Shown here in pieces: positions 27,830-36,608 of a stretch of 64,000 nt of DNA. The position numbers and the translations under genes were made by a program. The stretch is from the NCBI RefSeq assembly GCF_001984175.1, contig NZ_MTQP01000055.1, positions 62,001 through 126,000 of the forward strand, written 5' to 3'. Source of the DNA: Saccharothrix sp. ALI-22-I (GTDB taxonomy: Bacteria; Actinomycetota; Actinomycetes; Mycobacteriales; Pseudonocardiaceae). Numbering within the stretch: the first letter of the stretch is position 1; each line of letters opens with the position of its first letter. The notes under the pieces are model-generated. The model worked only from the letters and a program-made list of their open reading frames with translations. It did not search any database and was not told the DNA's origin.

Positions 27830-28690
27830 TCAGCGCTTGCCGAATCCCCGGACTGCGGACAGCGCGGTGAGCGCTGCGAAGCGCAAGAGTAGGAACGCGG
27901 CCGCGAGCGGGAACGCCAGCACCCGTGGGGTCCCGGCACCTAGGCGCCATTGGAAGCGCAACGCGCCGACGTGGTGGTGGTAGATGCTGCGGATCCGACG
28001 TGACCGGGATGACCTCCCACCGAGGTGCATGACGCTCACCGCTGGCTCGTAGAGCGTCGCGTATCCGATTTTTCGAGCGCGGAGAGAGAAATCCATGTCC
28101 TCGATGTACATGAAATACGCCTCATCGAGGCCGCCCAGTTCCTCCCACACCGTCCGCGGGATCAGCATGCAGCACCCGGAAACCCAGTCGACCGCTACCG
28201 TGCGTGTGCGATCGACATCTCGGGCGTGGTATCGCCGGGTGGCGAAGTTGTTCGGTATCGCCTTGCCCAGCACCGCATGGACCGCCGCGTCTGTGAGGTT
28301 GGGGAAGCGCCTGCCGCTTGGGTATTCCGCCCCGTCCTCGCCGACCACTCTCGGACCTACGCAGCCGACGCGGTCCTGAGATCGCGCTGTGTCGATGAGT
28401 CGGGTGAGACCGTCCCGCGGCAGGACGGCGTCCGGGTTGAAGACCAGTACCCATGGCGCGGTGCCGTTGCGGGCCCCTTGGTTGACCGCAGCGGCGAAAC
28501 CGCGGTTGTCCCTGTTGCGCACGACGGTCACGCCGAGCCGCTCGGCCGTCGCGGCGCTGTCGTCGGACGACGCGTTGTCCACGACAGTGATGTTGACCCG
28601 CGCACCGCTCGCCTTTTGCAGCGACTCGATGCAGCGGGGCAGGTCCGACGCGCTGTTGTAGGAAACGACCGTGCAATCTACTTCATACAA
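27830..28690 (-). CDS. GT2 family glycosyltransferase (rhamnosyltransferase-like)
   Basis: A 286-residue GT-A enzyme. CTVVSYNSASDLPRCIESL and VVDNASSDDSAATAERL start the nucleotide-sugar fold, VFNPDAVL is the metal-binding DxD equivalent, and GGLDEAYFMYIEDMDFSLRA the acceptor-site motif of WbbL-like enzymes. A hydrophobic C-terminal segment may bind the membrane. The TTG start overlaps the stop of the condensation-domain remnant, suggesting that it was once translated in a natural-product operon. The likely role is transfer of rhamnose or a similar sugar. It seems intact while its neighbours are not. Confidence 0.88.
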   Translation of the reverse strand: MYEVDCTVVSYNSASDLPRCIESLQKASGARVNITVVDNASSDDSAATAERLGVTVVRNRDNRGFAAAVNQGARNGTAPWVLVFNPDAVLPRDGLTRLIDTARSQDRVGCVGPRVVGEDGAEYPSGRRFPNLTDAAVHAVLGKAIPNNFATRRYHARDVDRTRTVAVDWVSGCCMLIPRTVWEELGGLDEAYFMYIEDMDFSLRARKIGYATLYEPAVSVMHLGGRSSRSRRIRSIYHHHVGALRFQWRLGAGTPRVLAFPLAAAFLLLRFAALTALSAVRGFGKR

Positions 28691-29300
28691 CGTCTTCCAC
28701 CTGACTCCCAGGATCCCGATCGACCCGCAGGCTATCGCGTCGGATGCGGGCCAACTCCGAGAGGACGTCGGCCAGCGCCGCCCGTTCCTCGGTGACGAGC
28801 AGCTCCACTGCGCGGGCGAAGGCGACGAGCAGGCCTCCTGCCGTAGCGCGGGAGAAGTTCCGGGCGCTGGCCAACACCGAAACCACCCATTCGTCGGATG
28901 AAGTCCTGGCCCACACCGAGAAACCCGGGTCGGACGACATCAGCGCGACATGACGCGTTCGAGCGGTGATCCCCGGCAACTCGGTCGACATGGTGACCGA
29001 CTGCCGGTGGCTGTCCGCCCGTTCCCCCGCGCCGGGGCCGGTCGCCAGCTCGGCGCAGTGTCGCAGGGGCGACGACCCGGAGAAGCGCGAACACCAGAAG
29101 TCGCGCGACGCCCTGCCTTCCGGGCCGGCCGGCCAGCTCGCCTGGGATTCGCAGTAGGCTGACCACTGCGGCGGCCGGTCCAGGGCGGCCGTGGACGCCG
29201 GCGCACCGTACGCGGCGGACAGGTCGGCGACGAGCACGTCCTTCGACCACCCGTCGAAGACTAGGTGTTCCACTGTGAACGCGAGCGCGAGCCACATCGC
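28683..29300 (-). pseudogene. NRPS condensation-domain remnant
   Basis: The minus strand reads LALAFTVEHLVFDGWSKDVL, i.e. the HHxxxDG motif with the first His changed to Glu, then RDFWCSRFSGSSPLRH, and after an evident deletion a C-domain end, NFSRATAGGLLVAFARAVEL. About 205 residues remain of the usual 430 or so. The middle, containing the second half of the fold, is gone, so it cannot be active. The stop overlaps the GT2 start. Upstream of about 29,300 the frame has no sense. Confidence 0.65.
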
Positions 29301-29309
29301 CGAGCTGCA

Positions 29310-29562
29310 TGCCCAGGTCACGGCGCATGCAGAACCGCCGGTGGTGGTGGTCGACCGACCGTTCGCGATCCTGGCCGTGCTGATCGGCTCCGTGGCCGGG
29401 TTCGTCTTCCGCGGACCGGCGTCAATGCTCTGCCACCTGTCGATCGTGCTGCGCGAGCACGGGGTGCCCGCGGTGTCCGTGCCCGATTTCGAGGTCGAGC
29501 AGGGCCGGGTGTTGAACCTGCTCGGCAACGGCGAGGTTCGAGTGGAGGTCCCTCGTGCTTGA
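29310..29562 (+). pseudogene. PEP-utilising swivel-domain fragment
   Basis: About 80 plus-strand residues: FVFRGPASMLCHLSIVLREH, GVPAVSVPDFEVEQ and GRVLNLLGNGEVRVEV. The CHLSIVLRE(H/Y)GVPAV pattern is the phospho-histidine swivel domain of PEP synthase or pyruvate-phosphate dikinase-like enzymes; the His in CHLS would be the phosphorylated one. The rest of the enzyme is absent, and the 5' part is fused to antisense of the condensation remnant. Its end overlaps the next fragment's start. Confidence 0.5.
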
Positions 29563-29867
29563 ACGAGGGAGGGCAACCAGGATCGGGTTGGTGGAATTGT
29601 CGGGCGTTGGCAAGAGCACCCTGGCCGCGCACCTGCAACGGTACCTGGCCGACGAGTGGGCCGATTATTGTGTTGTCCTCAAGCTCGCCGACCCCCCTGT
29701 ACCGCATCCAGCGGCACTACTACGAGACGGCGCGGGTCGGTGTTCGGCAAGGGCAGGACCAGACGCTGCGCGCTGCCATCGCGACCGACCTGCGGAAGCT
29801 GTCGGCCAGGGCGTTGCTCGACGACTTCCTCAGCCGCAGCCGCCTGTCGGCTCGGCCGCACAGGTGA
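29555..29867 (+). pseudogene. P-loop kinase fragment with frameshift
   Basis: GTG 29,555 begins RIGLVELSGVGKSTLAAHLQ (Walker A), continuing to WADYCVVLKLAD. A frame change at about 29,690 then gives PLYRIQRHYYETARVGVRQG, TLRAAIATDLRKLSARALLD and a stop. It resembles the first 100 residues of a small nucleotide or nucleoside kinase. The C-terminus is replaced by the tail of the convergent SARP fragment. It overlaps the swivel-domain fragment, so the two may have been an operon. Confidence 0.55.
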
Positions 29868-30220
29868 CGGAACCGCTGAAGGTTGACGACAGGCTCCGCC
29901 GCACCGCCCACAAGGCTGTAGTGGCCTGATCGGCGCACAATCGCCAGTCCGCCCATCCCTGCCAGCGCTCGCCGCAACCGGGAGGGGTAACTGTGGAGCG
30001 TCGCCCGGGCTCGGGGCTTTGCGCCCGTACCCCAGACTCGGCTGACCAGACGGCCGACCGAAACGACCTGCCCGACGTCCACCGCGAGGGCCACCAGCAC
30101 GCACCGATGCCGGGGTGTTCCCAGATCCGCCGGCCGGCCGTCGATCTCCACACTGACGTCTCCCAAAAGACGCAACACCACCGGTACCCCTGGCTCCGTG
30201 GCACTCCCGCCCTCAGTCAT
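29850..30220 (-). pseudogene. SARP (AfsR-type) regulator fragment
   Basis: From ATG 30,220 the minus strand encodes PVVLRLLGDVSVEIDGRPAD, LGTPRHRCVLVALAVDVGQV, and a winged helix ending LAIVRRSGHYSLV: the N-terminal OmpR-like DNA-binding domain of SARP activators. The bacterial transcriptional activation domain that should follow is missing; the frame runs into antisense kinase sequence near 29,860. SARPs activate antibiotic clusters, so this belongs to the lost cluster around it. Confidence 0.7.
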
Positions 30221-30332
30221 AGCGCTCTGAACTGCGCTTTGCGGAAATCCTGCAAGCGAATCACGCGATCGGTCGCGCATCCTGGCGCTGGTACGCACCA
30301 CGTCCGTAACCGGATCGAGTTAGGAAGGCGCG

Positions 30333-30470
30333 ATGCACATGCGCACAACAAGATCTGTCGTAGTCAGTGGAGTTGTCGCACTCATCGCTTCCAGCGGAGT
30401 GCTTGCGGCCGCGTCTGCTAGTGCCGGTGACTTGTCGCGGTCCGACGCGGGCGGAGGCGGGGTTCGATAG
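30333..30470 (+). CDS. Small signal-peptide-only reading frame (truncated secreted protein)
   Basis: ATG 30,333 has a good AGGAAGG site 5-6 bases upstream. The 45-residue product starts MHMRTTRSVVVSGVVALIA, a classic signal peptide ending ASASA, followed by only about 16 residues before TAG 30,468. It is most likely the beginning of an exported protein whose body was deleted, since it follows other broken genes. A real short secreted peptide cannot be excluded. Confidence 0.5.
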   Translation: MHMRTTRSVVVSGVVALIASSGVLAAASASAGDLSRSDAGGGGVR

Positions 30471-30557
30471 TGTGGAGATCTTGGTGTCGACGCCACGGGG
30501 CTGCCCACGGGGTGTCGGCGCCCTATCCCCGCGTGCGGTGCCGGCGGGGCGTCGGCG

Positions 30558-31409
30558 ATGCTTGTGCCTGTGAAGTACGTGTCCAGAGTGCCGCGACCGC
30601 CGCTGGACGGGCTGATCGACGACCTCTACTACCTAGAGGGTGCGCCGCCGTACGCCCGGCTGATGCTGCCGCCGATGCCGGCGGCGGTGCTCATCGTCAA
30701 CCTCGGGGCGCCGTTCCGCATCCGCGCCGGCTCCGACATCGAGACCGCCGAGTACGCCGACGGCTGCGTGGTCACTGTGCCCACCCGCGCGTTGGAGTTC
30801 GGCTACCCGCTCCGGACCCGGTCCGTAGGCGTGCACTTCAAGCCGTGGGGGCTGGCGCCGTTCCTGCCGATGCCCGCGGCCGAGCTGTGTGACAGGCCGG
30901 TGACGGTAGAGGAGGTCTGGGGGCGGCCCGCCACTGCTGAGCTGCGGGACCGGCTGGCCACGGCGGACGGGCCGCACGAGATGCTGACGCTTCTCGAGGA
31001 GGAGTTGATGCGGCGGTTGGGTGAGACCGCTGGTCTGGGGTTGGTTCGCTATACGAGCAGTGTCATCGCGGCGACCACGGGGGCGGTGGCGATCGGTGAT
31101 CTGAGCGAAGCGGCCGGTGTCAGCAGCACTCATCTGGCACAGCGTTTCAAGGAGCTCGTCGGTGTCACGCCGAAGCGGCTGGCCCGCACCTACCGGTTCG
31201 CGGCCACCGTGTTCGCGATGGATCCCGACGGGCCGGTCGACTGGGCCGGCCTGGCCGGTGGCGCGGGCTATTTCGATCAGGCTCACTTCGGCCACGAGTT
31301 CCGGGCGTTCACCGGGCTCACGCCGACCCGGTACGTCGAAGTCCGGCGGCGTTTCCTGCGTGAGCATCCCGGTCACGCGATGGATGGGTGGCCGTTGCCC
31401 GTTGATTGA
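30558..31409 (+). CDS. AraC-family transcriptional regulator
   Basis: A 283-residue protein with an N-terminal sensing domain (about 1-150; RPPLDGLIDDLYYLEGAPPY, the DUF6597 style found in actinomycete AraC proteins) and a C-terminal double HTH: AIGDLSEAAGVSSTHLAQRF and WAGLAGGAGYFDQAHFGHEF, ending TGLTPTRY. It lies 76 bases before a RibD-like reductase on the same strand and may control it. The start has no outstanding ribosome site. Confidence 0.88.
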   Translation: MLVPVKYVSRVPRPPLDGLIDDLYYLEGAPPYARLMLPPMPAAVLIVNLGAPFRIRAGSDIETAEYADGCVVTVPTRALEFGYPLRTRSVGVHFKPWGLAPFLPMPAAELCDRPVTVEEVWGRPATAELRDRLATADGPHEMLTLLEEELMRRLGETAGLGLVRYTSSVIAATTGAVAIGDLSEAAGVSSTHLAQRFKELVGVTPKRLARTYRFAATVFAMDPDGPVDWAGLAGGAGYFDQAHFGHEFRAFTGLTPTRYVEVRRRFLREHPGHAMDGWPLPVD

Positions 31410-31485
31410 TTTCTTACAAGAACGGCTGCTCACCGCACGCTAGGGTCGGCGCACCCACCCCAAGCAAGCAGCAGTGGAGAAGCCC

Positions 31486-32067
31486 GTGGGCAAGGTGGTC
31501 ATGTACAGCTCGGTGTCAGTGGACGGCTTCGTCGCCGACGACAACGACCAGCCCGGGCCGCTGTTCGACTGGCTGTCCAACGGCGAGTTCTCACTGGACG
31601 ACACCGGCGCGGTCAAAGTCTCACAAACCTCCTACGACTGCACCCGCGCCTACTGGGACCAGATCGGCGTCACCATCGTCGGCCGCCACGTCTTCGACAT
31701 GACCGACGGCTGGGACGGCAAACCCCCCGGCGGAATGGACCACGTCGTCGTCGTCACCCACCGCCCCCAGCCCGACGGCTGGGACCCCGAAGCACCATTC
31801 CACTTCATCAACGGCATCGAAGCAGCCGTCGCCACAGCACAACAACTCGCCGGAGACCGCCTCGTCGAAGTCGCCGCAGGCAACGTCGGCGGCCAGATAC
31901 TCGCCGCCGGCCTCGTCGACGAAGTACGCATGGACGTCGTCCCCGTCGTGTTCGGAACCGGCAAACGCTACTTCGGCACAGTCAACGCGCAACACCTCCT
32001 GGAAGACCCCGACGTCACCATCCAAGGCAACCGCGTCCTCCACCTGCGCTACCAAGTACGCCGCTGA
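31486..32067 (+). CDS. RibD-like dihydrofolate reductase-family protein
   Basis: A 193-residue RibD_C/DHFR-fold oxidoreductase: GKVVMYSSVSVDGFVADDND at the start, GVTIVGRHVFDMTDGW, and EVAAGNVGGQILAAGLVDEV for NADPH binding. GTG 31,486 is preferred (GGAGAAG 6 bases upstream); GTG 31,474 adds four residues. Proteins of this type reduce unknown substrates and often sit beside AraC regulators as here. A second copy on the minus strand at 33.2 kb and a fragment at 32.3 kb suggest local duplication. Confidence 0.85.
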   Translation: MGKVVMYSSVSVDGFVADDNDQPGPLFDWLSNGEFSLDDTGAVKVSQTSYDCTRAYWDQIGVTIVGRHVFDMTDGWDGKPPGGMDHVVVVTHRPQPDGWDPEAPFHFINGIEAAVATAQQLAGDRLVEVAAGNVGGQILAAGLVDEVRMDVVPVVFGTGKRYFGTVNAQHLLEDPDVTIQGNRVLHLRYQVRR

Positions 32068-32319
32068 CCGGTAGGAAGCGGGCGGTGTTGTTCTGAGAAC
32101 GAGCGACAGCTGATCGCTGCCCACGACCGGGGCGCTGGCCGACAGCCCGGGCGAGCGCGCCGACGTCCGGGCGCCTACCTCGCTCACATGCACATCGGCT
32201 GGAGCCGCTGTTACGCCTGGGCGCGACTGCACCGGTGGTGGACGGGGCCTGGATCCCACACCTGTACACATCACCGCCTGCCCGCCGAGCTGGCCGACGG
32301 AGATCCGGTCACCCGACGA

Positions 32320-32430
32320 ATTCCAGGGCTTGCCTGCCGGATCGCTGACTCGACGCCGTCGGCGACGAACGTGAACGGCGCGGTGTCCGCGCAACCCCAG
32401 TCGTCCGGCGCCCGGGTGTGACGACGAGGT
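32320..32430 (-). pseudogene. RibD-like reductase fragment
   Basis: About 28 minus-strand residues, APDDWGCADTAPFTFVADGV then ESAIRQA, match a conserved internal stretch of DHFR/RibD-like reductases (xDDWPxxDxPFTFVTDGVESAIxQA). Nothing else of the gene remains. The rest of 32,068-32,505 shows no gene. Confidence 0.5.
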
Positions 32431-32505
32431 CATGCTCGCCCGTCGCCGCCACACCGTCTCAGTCGGCCCTCAGGAAGTCCTTCGATGCCTCGTAGATTGT
32501 CGCGG

Positions 32506-33161
32506 CTAACTCTTGGGATATAGGTGGCGGAGTTTGACGCGTGCGTCGTCGGTGGTGAATTGCCAGCGGACCTGGCGTTGTTCGGTGTTGATGGCGTGTT
32601 GCCAGGCGTTCCTCAGATGAGGGCGCAGTTCCGTTTTTAGGATCCGGCCGATGGTGGAGTGGTCCAGGTTCGGGATGTCCTCGGTGAGTTCGACGTGTTT
32701 TCCAGCAGCCGCAACGACCACCGGGCATGCCCCGCCGGCGGCTGCGAGCACGCCAGGGCGATCAGCCGGGCCTCCACCTCGCCGGTCACCGGGGACGGCA
32801 CCGGCGGAAGATCGCGCTTCTTGCGCGAGGTCGTGGCGCGGATGTCGCCGCCGGTCTCGGCGAACCGCTTGGCGACCAGCCGCAGTGTCTCGCACGAGAC
32901 CCCGAGCCGGGTCGCGATCACCGCCTTCGGGTCGATCTCGCCCACGGAGGTGTCCAGCGCGAGCAGCACCCGCGCCCGCATGATCGTCGATGCCGGACGC
33001 ACACCCGTGGTGGTCAGCCGGATCAACTCTTCACGATCCCGCGCCGACAACGCGACGGCCGCTTCATCAGTGAGGCCATGGCGACAGGCCTTGTCCGGCA
33101 GGAGAGGGACCTGCCGGACAACAGCCTCCCAGCCACACGTGCCACAACTAAGCAGCGACAC
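32506..33161 (-). pseudogene. IS630-family transposase with internal deletion and frameshift
   Basis: The minus strand carries the N-terminal HTH part (LSARDREELIRLTTTGVRPA, VIATRLGVSCETLRLVAKRF and GHARWSLRLL). A frame change near 32,700 leads to KHVELTEDIPNLDHSTIGRI. A jump then leads to the extreme C-terminus WQFTTDDARVKLRHLYP. The DDE catalytic core in between is deleted. No inverted repeats or target duplications were evident. Confidence 0.8.
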
Positions 33162-33228
33162 GCTACTAGCGGGTACCCGTCATGGGAGCCGTCCACTGAC
33201 ACAACGGCGCCCATGACCGATTGTTCCG

Positions 33229-33798
33229 TCAGGCGGTTCCCTCGGCGTTCGCGGGCCGGTAGCGGAGCATGACCACTCCGGACTTGTACTGCGTGGTCGA
33301 CACCAGGTCGAGCCGCAGCGGCCCGAAGCCGTCGAAGAACCGCGGGCCGGAGGGCCACAGGTGCGGGTGCACCCCGAACCAGTACTCGTCGATCAGGCCG
33401 CGCTCCGCCAGCGCCTGCGCGAACTCCCCGCTTCCGGAGACCCACAGCGTGCTGTTTTCCTTGACCTTCTTGACGCTCTCGGCGAGGTCACCCTCGAGCA
33501 GCGTCGCGTTCCACTCCAGCGGGCCGGACAGTGTCCGTGACGCGACGTACTTCGGCATCGCGTTGATCCGGGCCGCGAACTTCTCCATCCCCGGGACCTG
33601 GCCGAGTGTCGGCCACACGGCCGCCAGGCCCTCGTAGGTCTTGCGCCCGAGCAGCATCGCGTCGGCGAGCGTCAGCTGCCCGAGGTTCGCGTCCTTGCTG
33701 TCGTTGTCGAGCTCCAACCAGTGCTCCGGGGTCGGCGCCTCGTATGCCGCGTTGACGGTGACCGCGCTGTGCAGAATGACCTTTCCCATGCGGCGCAT
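33229..33798 (-). CDS. RibD-like dihydrofolate reductase-family protein
   Basis: A 189-residue DHFR/RibD_C-fold protein: MGKVILHSAVTVNAAYEAPT, LADAMLLGRKTYEGLAAVWP, and ENSTLWVSGSGEFAQALAER for the cofactor site. The start could be 33,798 or the ATG at 33,789; neither has a clear ribosome site. It is the second such gene in 2.5 kb and only distantly similar to the first. The substrate is unknown. It is separated from the LAL regulator downstream by about 50 bases on the other side of its start. Confidence 0.85.
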   Translation of the reverse strand: MRRMGKVILHSAVTVNAAYEAPTPEHWLELDNDSKDANLGQLTLADAMLLGRKTYEGLAAVWPTLGQVPGMEKFAARINAMPKYVASRTLSGPLEWNATLLEGDLAESVKKVKENSTLWVSGSGEFAQALAERGLIDEYWFGVHPHLWPSGPRFFDGFGPLRLDLVSTTQYKSGVVMLRYRPANAEGTA

Positions 33799-33846
33799 GC
33801 TACTAGCGCGCCCGCCGGGTGCGAATCGGTCGTACGACTGGCGCTC

Positions 33847-36531
33847 TCACAGGTCGAGACGGCCGAGCTCAGCGCGGCGCCGCACGCCGAGCTTGGGGTA
33901 GGCCCTGTAGAGATGATGGCCGATGGTGCGCGGGCTGAGGAACAGTTCGGCGGCGATCTCCCGGTTGCTCAGGCCGAGTGCCGCCCGCCGCACGACCTGT
34001 AGTTCCTGAGGGGTCAGGCCGCCCGCGGTCTGCGCGGTCGCTCCCGGTGCGGTCTCGCCGAGCGCGGTCAGCTCCGCCCGCACCCGCGGCTGCCAGCCGT
34101 GCGCCCCGATCTGGTCGAACGTCTCGTGGGCCAGCAGAAGCTGGCGCCTGGCCGCCATCCGGCGGCGGCTGCGCCGCAGCCACTCGGCATAGACGAGCCG
34201 GGTGCGGGCCAGGTCGTAGGCTGCGCAGCCGGTCGTGTGCAGGGACTCCTCGAAGAGGCGTTCCTGCTCGGCGTCCTCGGCGAGCATCGCCTGGCACCTC
34301 AACACGAGCGCGGTCGCCACCGCGCTCTTGGTGTGCGTCGCCCACTCGGTGAGCAGCGGCAGGCGCCGTCGGGCCGCGTCAGTGTCACCCAGCCGCACGG
34401 CGGCTTCGACGTAGTCGGGGACGGCACGCACCATCAGGTCCCGGCCGGGCGGACCGGCGCAGACGGCGTCGAGGCGCTTGAGCGCGGCCACCGTGTCGCC
34501 GCCCGCCAGGTCGGTGAGCGCGAGCGCCCAGGTCGCCTGTGCGGTGGCCATCCGGTGCTGCCGTGGGTCGTTGAGCACGCGGGCGGCGCTGCGGGTCGCG
34601 GCCCCGGTGTCGCCCCGGACCGCGGCGAGCCAGGCGGAGATGGCGGTCAGCACCACGGCCTGGAGGCCCTGGCCCAGCTCGGTGGCCATCGACAGTGCCT
34701 CGTCGACATTCGCCTCCGCGTCGCGGAACCGGCCGGTGACCAGCAGACCGAGCGCGAGCGGCTCCTGCGCGTAGGGCAGCCGGCCGAGCGCACCCTGGCC
34801 ACGCAGCTCGGCGACGTGATCGTCGAACATCGTCACCGCCGTGTCGTCCTCACCCACCAGCAGTCCCAGGAACCCGGCCAGCATTCGCTCCACGGTGACC
34901 TCGCCGGCACTGTCGCGGGTGGCCAGCAGCGTGCCGCGCATCGGCTCGACCGCGGACCTGATGTCGCCGCGCAGCAGGTCGGTGAGGCCGATCAGGGCAT
35001 CGACCAGGGCGGCCGGGCCGCCGCGTACGGCGCGCAACTGCTCGGCCGCGCGGGACAGCAGGCCGAGGTCGGCGGCGTCCCGCGCGCACCAGACCGCCTC
35101 CGTCAGGATGGCAACGGCACGTCGGGGATCGACGACGAGGACCGGTCCGGCCGCCTCGAGCGCGATCCGCGCGGCCTCGGCCGGTGACGATCGCTCGTAG
35201 GCGACCTGTGCCCGGATCCAGCCCGCCTCCGCGATGTCGCCGGGCCGCTGCGCCAGGTGCGTGCCGGCGTCGGCAAGGTCGACGGCCCGGTCGAACTGCC
35301 CGGCGTCGTACGCCGCCCGGGCGGCGGCCACCAGGCGCCGTCCGCGAGCCGCCGGGGAGGTGCTCAGCCCGGCCGCGCGCTCCAGGGCGCGCGCGGCTGC
35401 CGCCGGGCCACCCCGGCCCACCGCCCGCTCGGCCACCCTCTCCAACTCGTCCGCGACCTCGTCGTCGGGTCCTTCGGCGGCCGTCGCGAGATGCCATACG
35501 CGGCGGTCGGCGTCACGTGGTTCGTTCAGCGACAAAGCGAGCGCCTGGTGGGCGGTTCGCCGCTCGGCGTACGCCGCGTCCTGGTAGCACGCCGCCCGGA
35601 TCAGCGGGTGCCGGAAGACGACTCCGTCGGGCGTCACGTGGACCAGCCGGCCCCGCTCGGCAGGCCCGAAGTCGGTCGCGCCGAGCCCGAGCCGTTCGGC
35701 GGCGGCCAAGACGGTCGGCAGTGCGGACTCGTTGTCACACGCCGCGACCAGCAGCGCTCGGCGGGTGCGGTCCGGCAGCGCGCGGACCTGCCGTCCGAAA
35801 TGTTCCTCGAACCGGCCGGTGACCGGCAGTGGCGCCACCGGCGCCGGGAGCCCGGTGGCCTCCGCCGCATGGGCGGCCAGTTCGACGATGGCCAGCGGAT
35901 TGCCACCCGACTCCGCGACCACACGGTCGGCGACCTCGCGCGGCAGCGGCCGGGTCGCCGCGACGAGACGGGCCGCGTCGGGCCGGTCCAGCCTCGACAG
36001 TGTGACGCTGTCGAGACCCGCCGCGGGGAACGGGCGCTCACCATCCCGGACGGCGAAGATGGTCGCGACCGGGGCGGCATGGAGGCGGCGGACGGCGAAC
36101 AGCAGCGCGTCGACCGACGGCTGGTCGAGCCACTGGGCGTCGTCGAGCAGGCACAGCAACGGCCCGTCGCAGGCGAGCTCGGAGAGCAGGCTCAGCGTCG
36201 CGGCGGCCGGAACGTGCCGCTCGACCGGTGTCCGGCCGGCCCCGAACGCGGCGCGCAGCGCCTCCGCCTGCGTGCCGGAGAGCGCGGTGAAACGATCAAG
36301 GTCGCGTGCGAAGAGCAGCTGGAGCGCGGCGAACGCCAACTCGGCCTCGGACTCGATGCCCACCACCCGCAACACCCGCATCCCGCCGGCGACCGCGGCC
36401 GCGTAGTCGAGCAGCGCGGTCTTACCGATCCCCGCCTCGCCGCGCAACACCAGAGACCGGCTCCAGCCGTCCTTGGCATCGGCCACCAGGCGATTGATCC
36501 GTAATCGCTCCGCCGAGCGCCCGACCATCAC
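33847..36531 (-). CDS. LAL-type LuxR-family ATP-binding regulator
   Basis: An 894-residue large ATP-binding LuxR regulator. Walker A, LRGEAGIGKTALLDYAAA, is at about 28-45 and Walker B, LLCLLDDAQWL, near 140. A long helical TPR-like middle follows, and the C-terminal LuxR HTH is TPQELQVVRRAALGLSNREI, with FLSPRTIGHHLYRAYPKLGV. Length and layout are typical. LALs are often pathway activators of antibiotic clusters. This one lies 2 kb left of the Hpg cluster, next to a GMC oxidoreductase on the same strand, and could control either; nothing in the sequence proves it. Confidence 0.92.
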   Translation of the reverse strand: MMVGRSAERLRINRLVADAKDGWSRSLVLRGEAGIGKTALLDYAAAVAGGMRVLRVVGIESEAELAFAALQLLFARDLDRFTALSGTQAEALRAAFGAGRTPVERHVPAAATLSLLSELACDGPLLCLLDDAQWLDQPSVDALLFAVRRLHAAPVATIFAVRDGERPFPAAGLDSVTLSRLDRPDAARLVAATRPLPREVADRVVAESGGNPLAIVELAAHAAEATGLPAPVAPLPVTGRFEEHFGRQVRALPDRTRRALLVAACDNESALPTVLAAAERLGLGATDFGPAERGRLVHVTPDGVVFRHPLIRAACYQDAAYAERRTAHQALALSLNEPRDADRRVWHLATAAEGPDDEVADELERVAERAVGRGGPAAAARALERAAGLSTSPAARGRRLVAAARAAYDAGQFDRAVDLADAGTHLAQRPGDIAEAGWIRAQVAYERSSPAEAARIALEAAGPVLVVDPRRAVAILTEAVWCARDAADLGLLSRAAEQLRAVRGGPAALVDALIGLTDLLRGDIRSAVEPMRGTLLATRDSAGEVTVERMLAGFLGLLVGEDDTAVTMFDDHVAELRGQGALGRLPYAQEPLALGLLVTGRFRDAEANVDEALSMATELGQGLQAVVLTAISAWLAAVRGDTGAATRSAARVLNDPRQHRMATAQATWALALTDLAGGDTVAALKRLDAVCAGPPGRDLMVRAVPDYVEAAVRLGDTDAARRRLPLLTEWATHTKSAVATALVLRCQAMLAEDAEQERLFEESLHTTGCAAYDLARTRLVYAEWLRRSRRRMAARRQLLLAHETFDQIGAHGWQPRVRAELTALGETAPGATAQTAGGLTPQELQVVRRAALGLSNREIAAELFLSPRTIGHHLYRAYPKLGVRRRAELGRLDL

Positions 36532-36608
36532 AGCCAGACCCTAGTACGACCGCCGGTGCGCCCGCTTACCAGCCAGAAGGTGATCGTCCAGCGACTGCCG
36601 TCAAGTCC

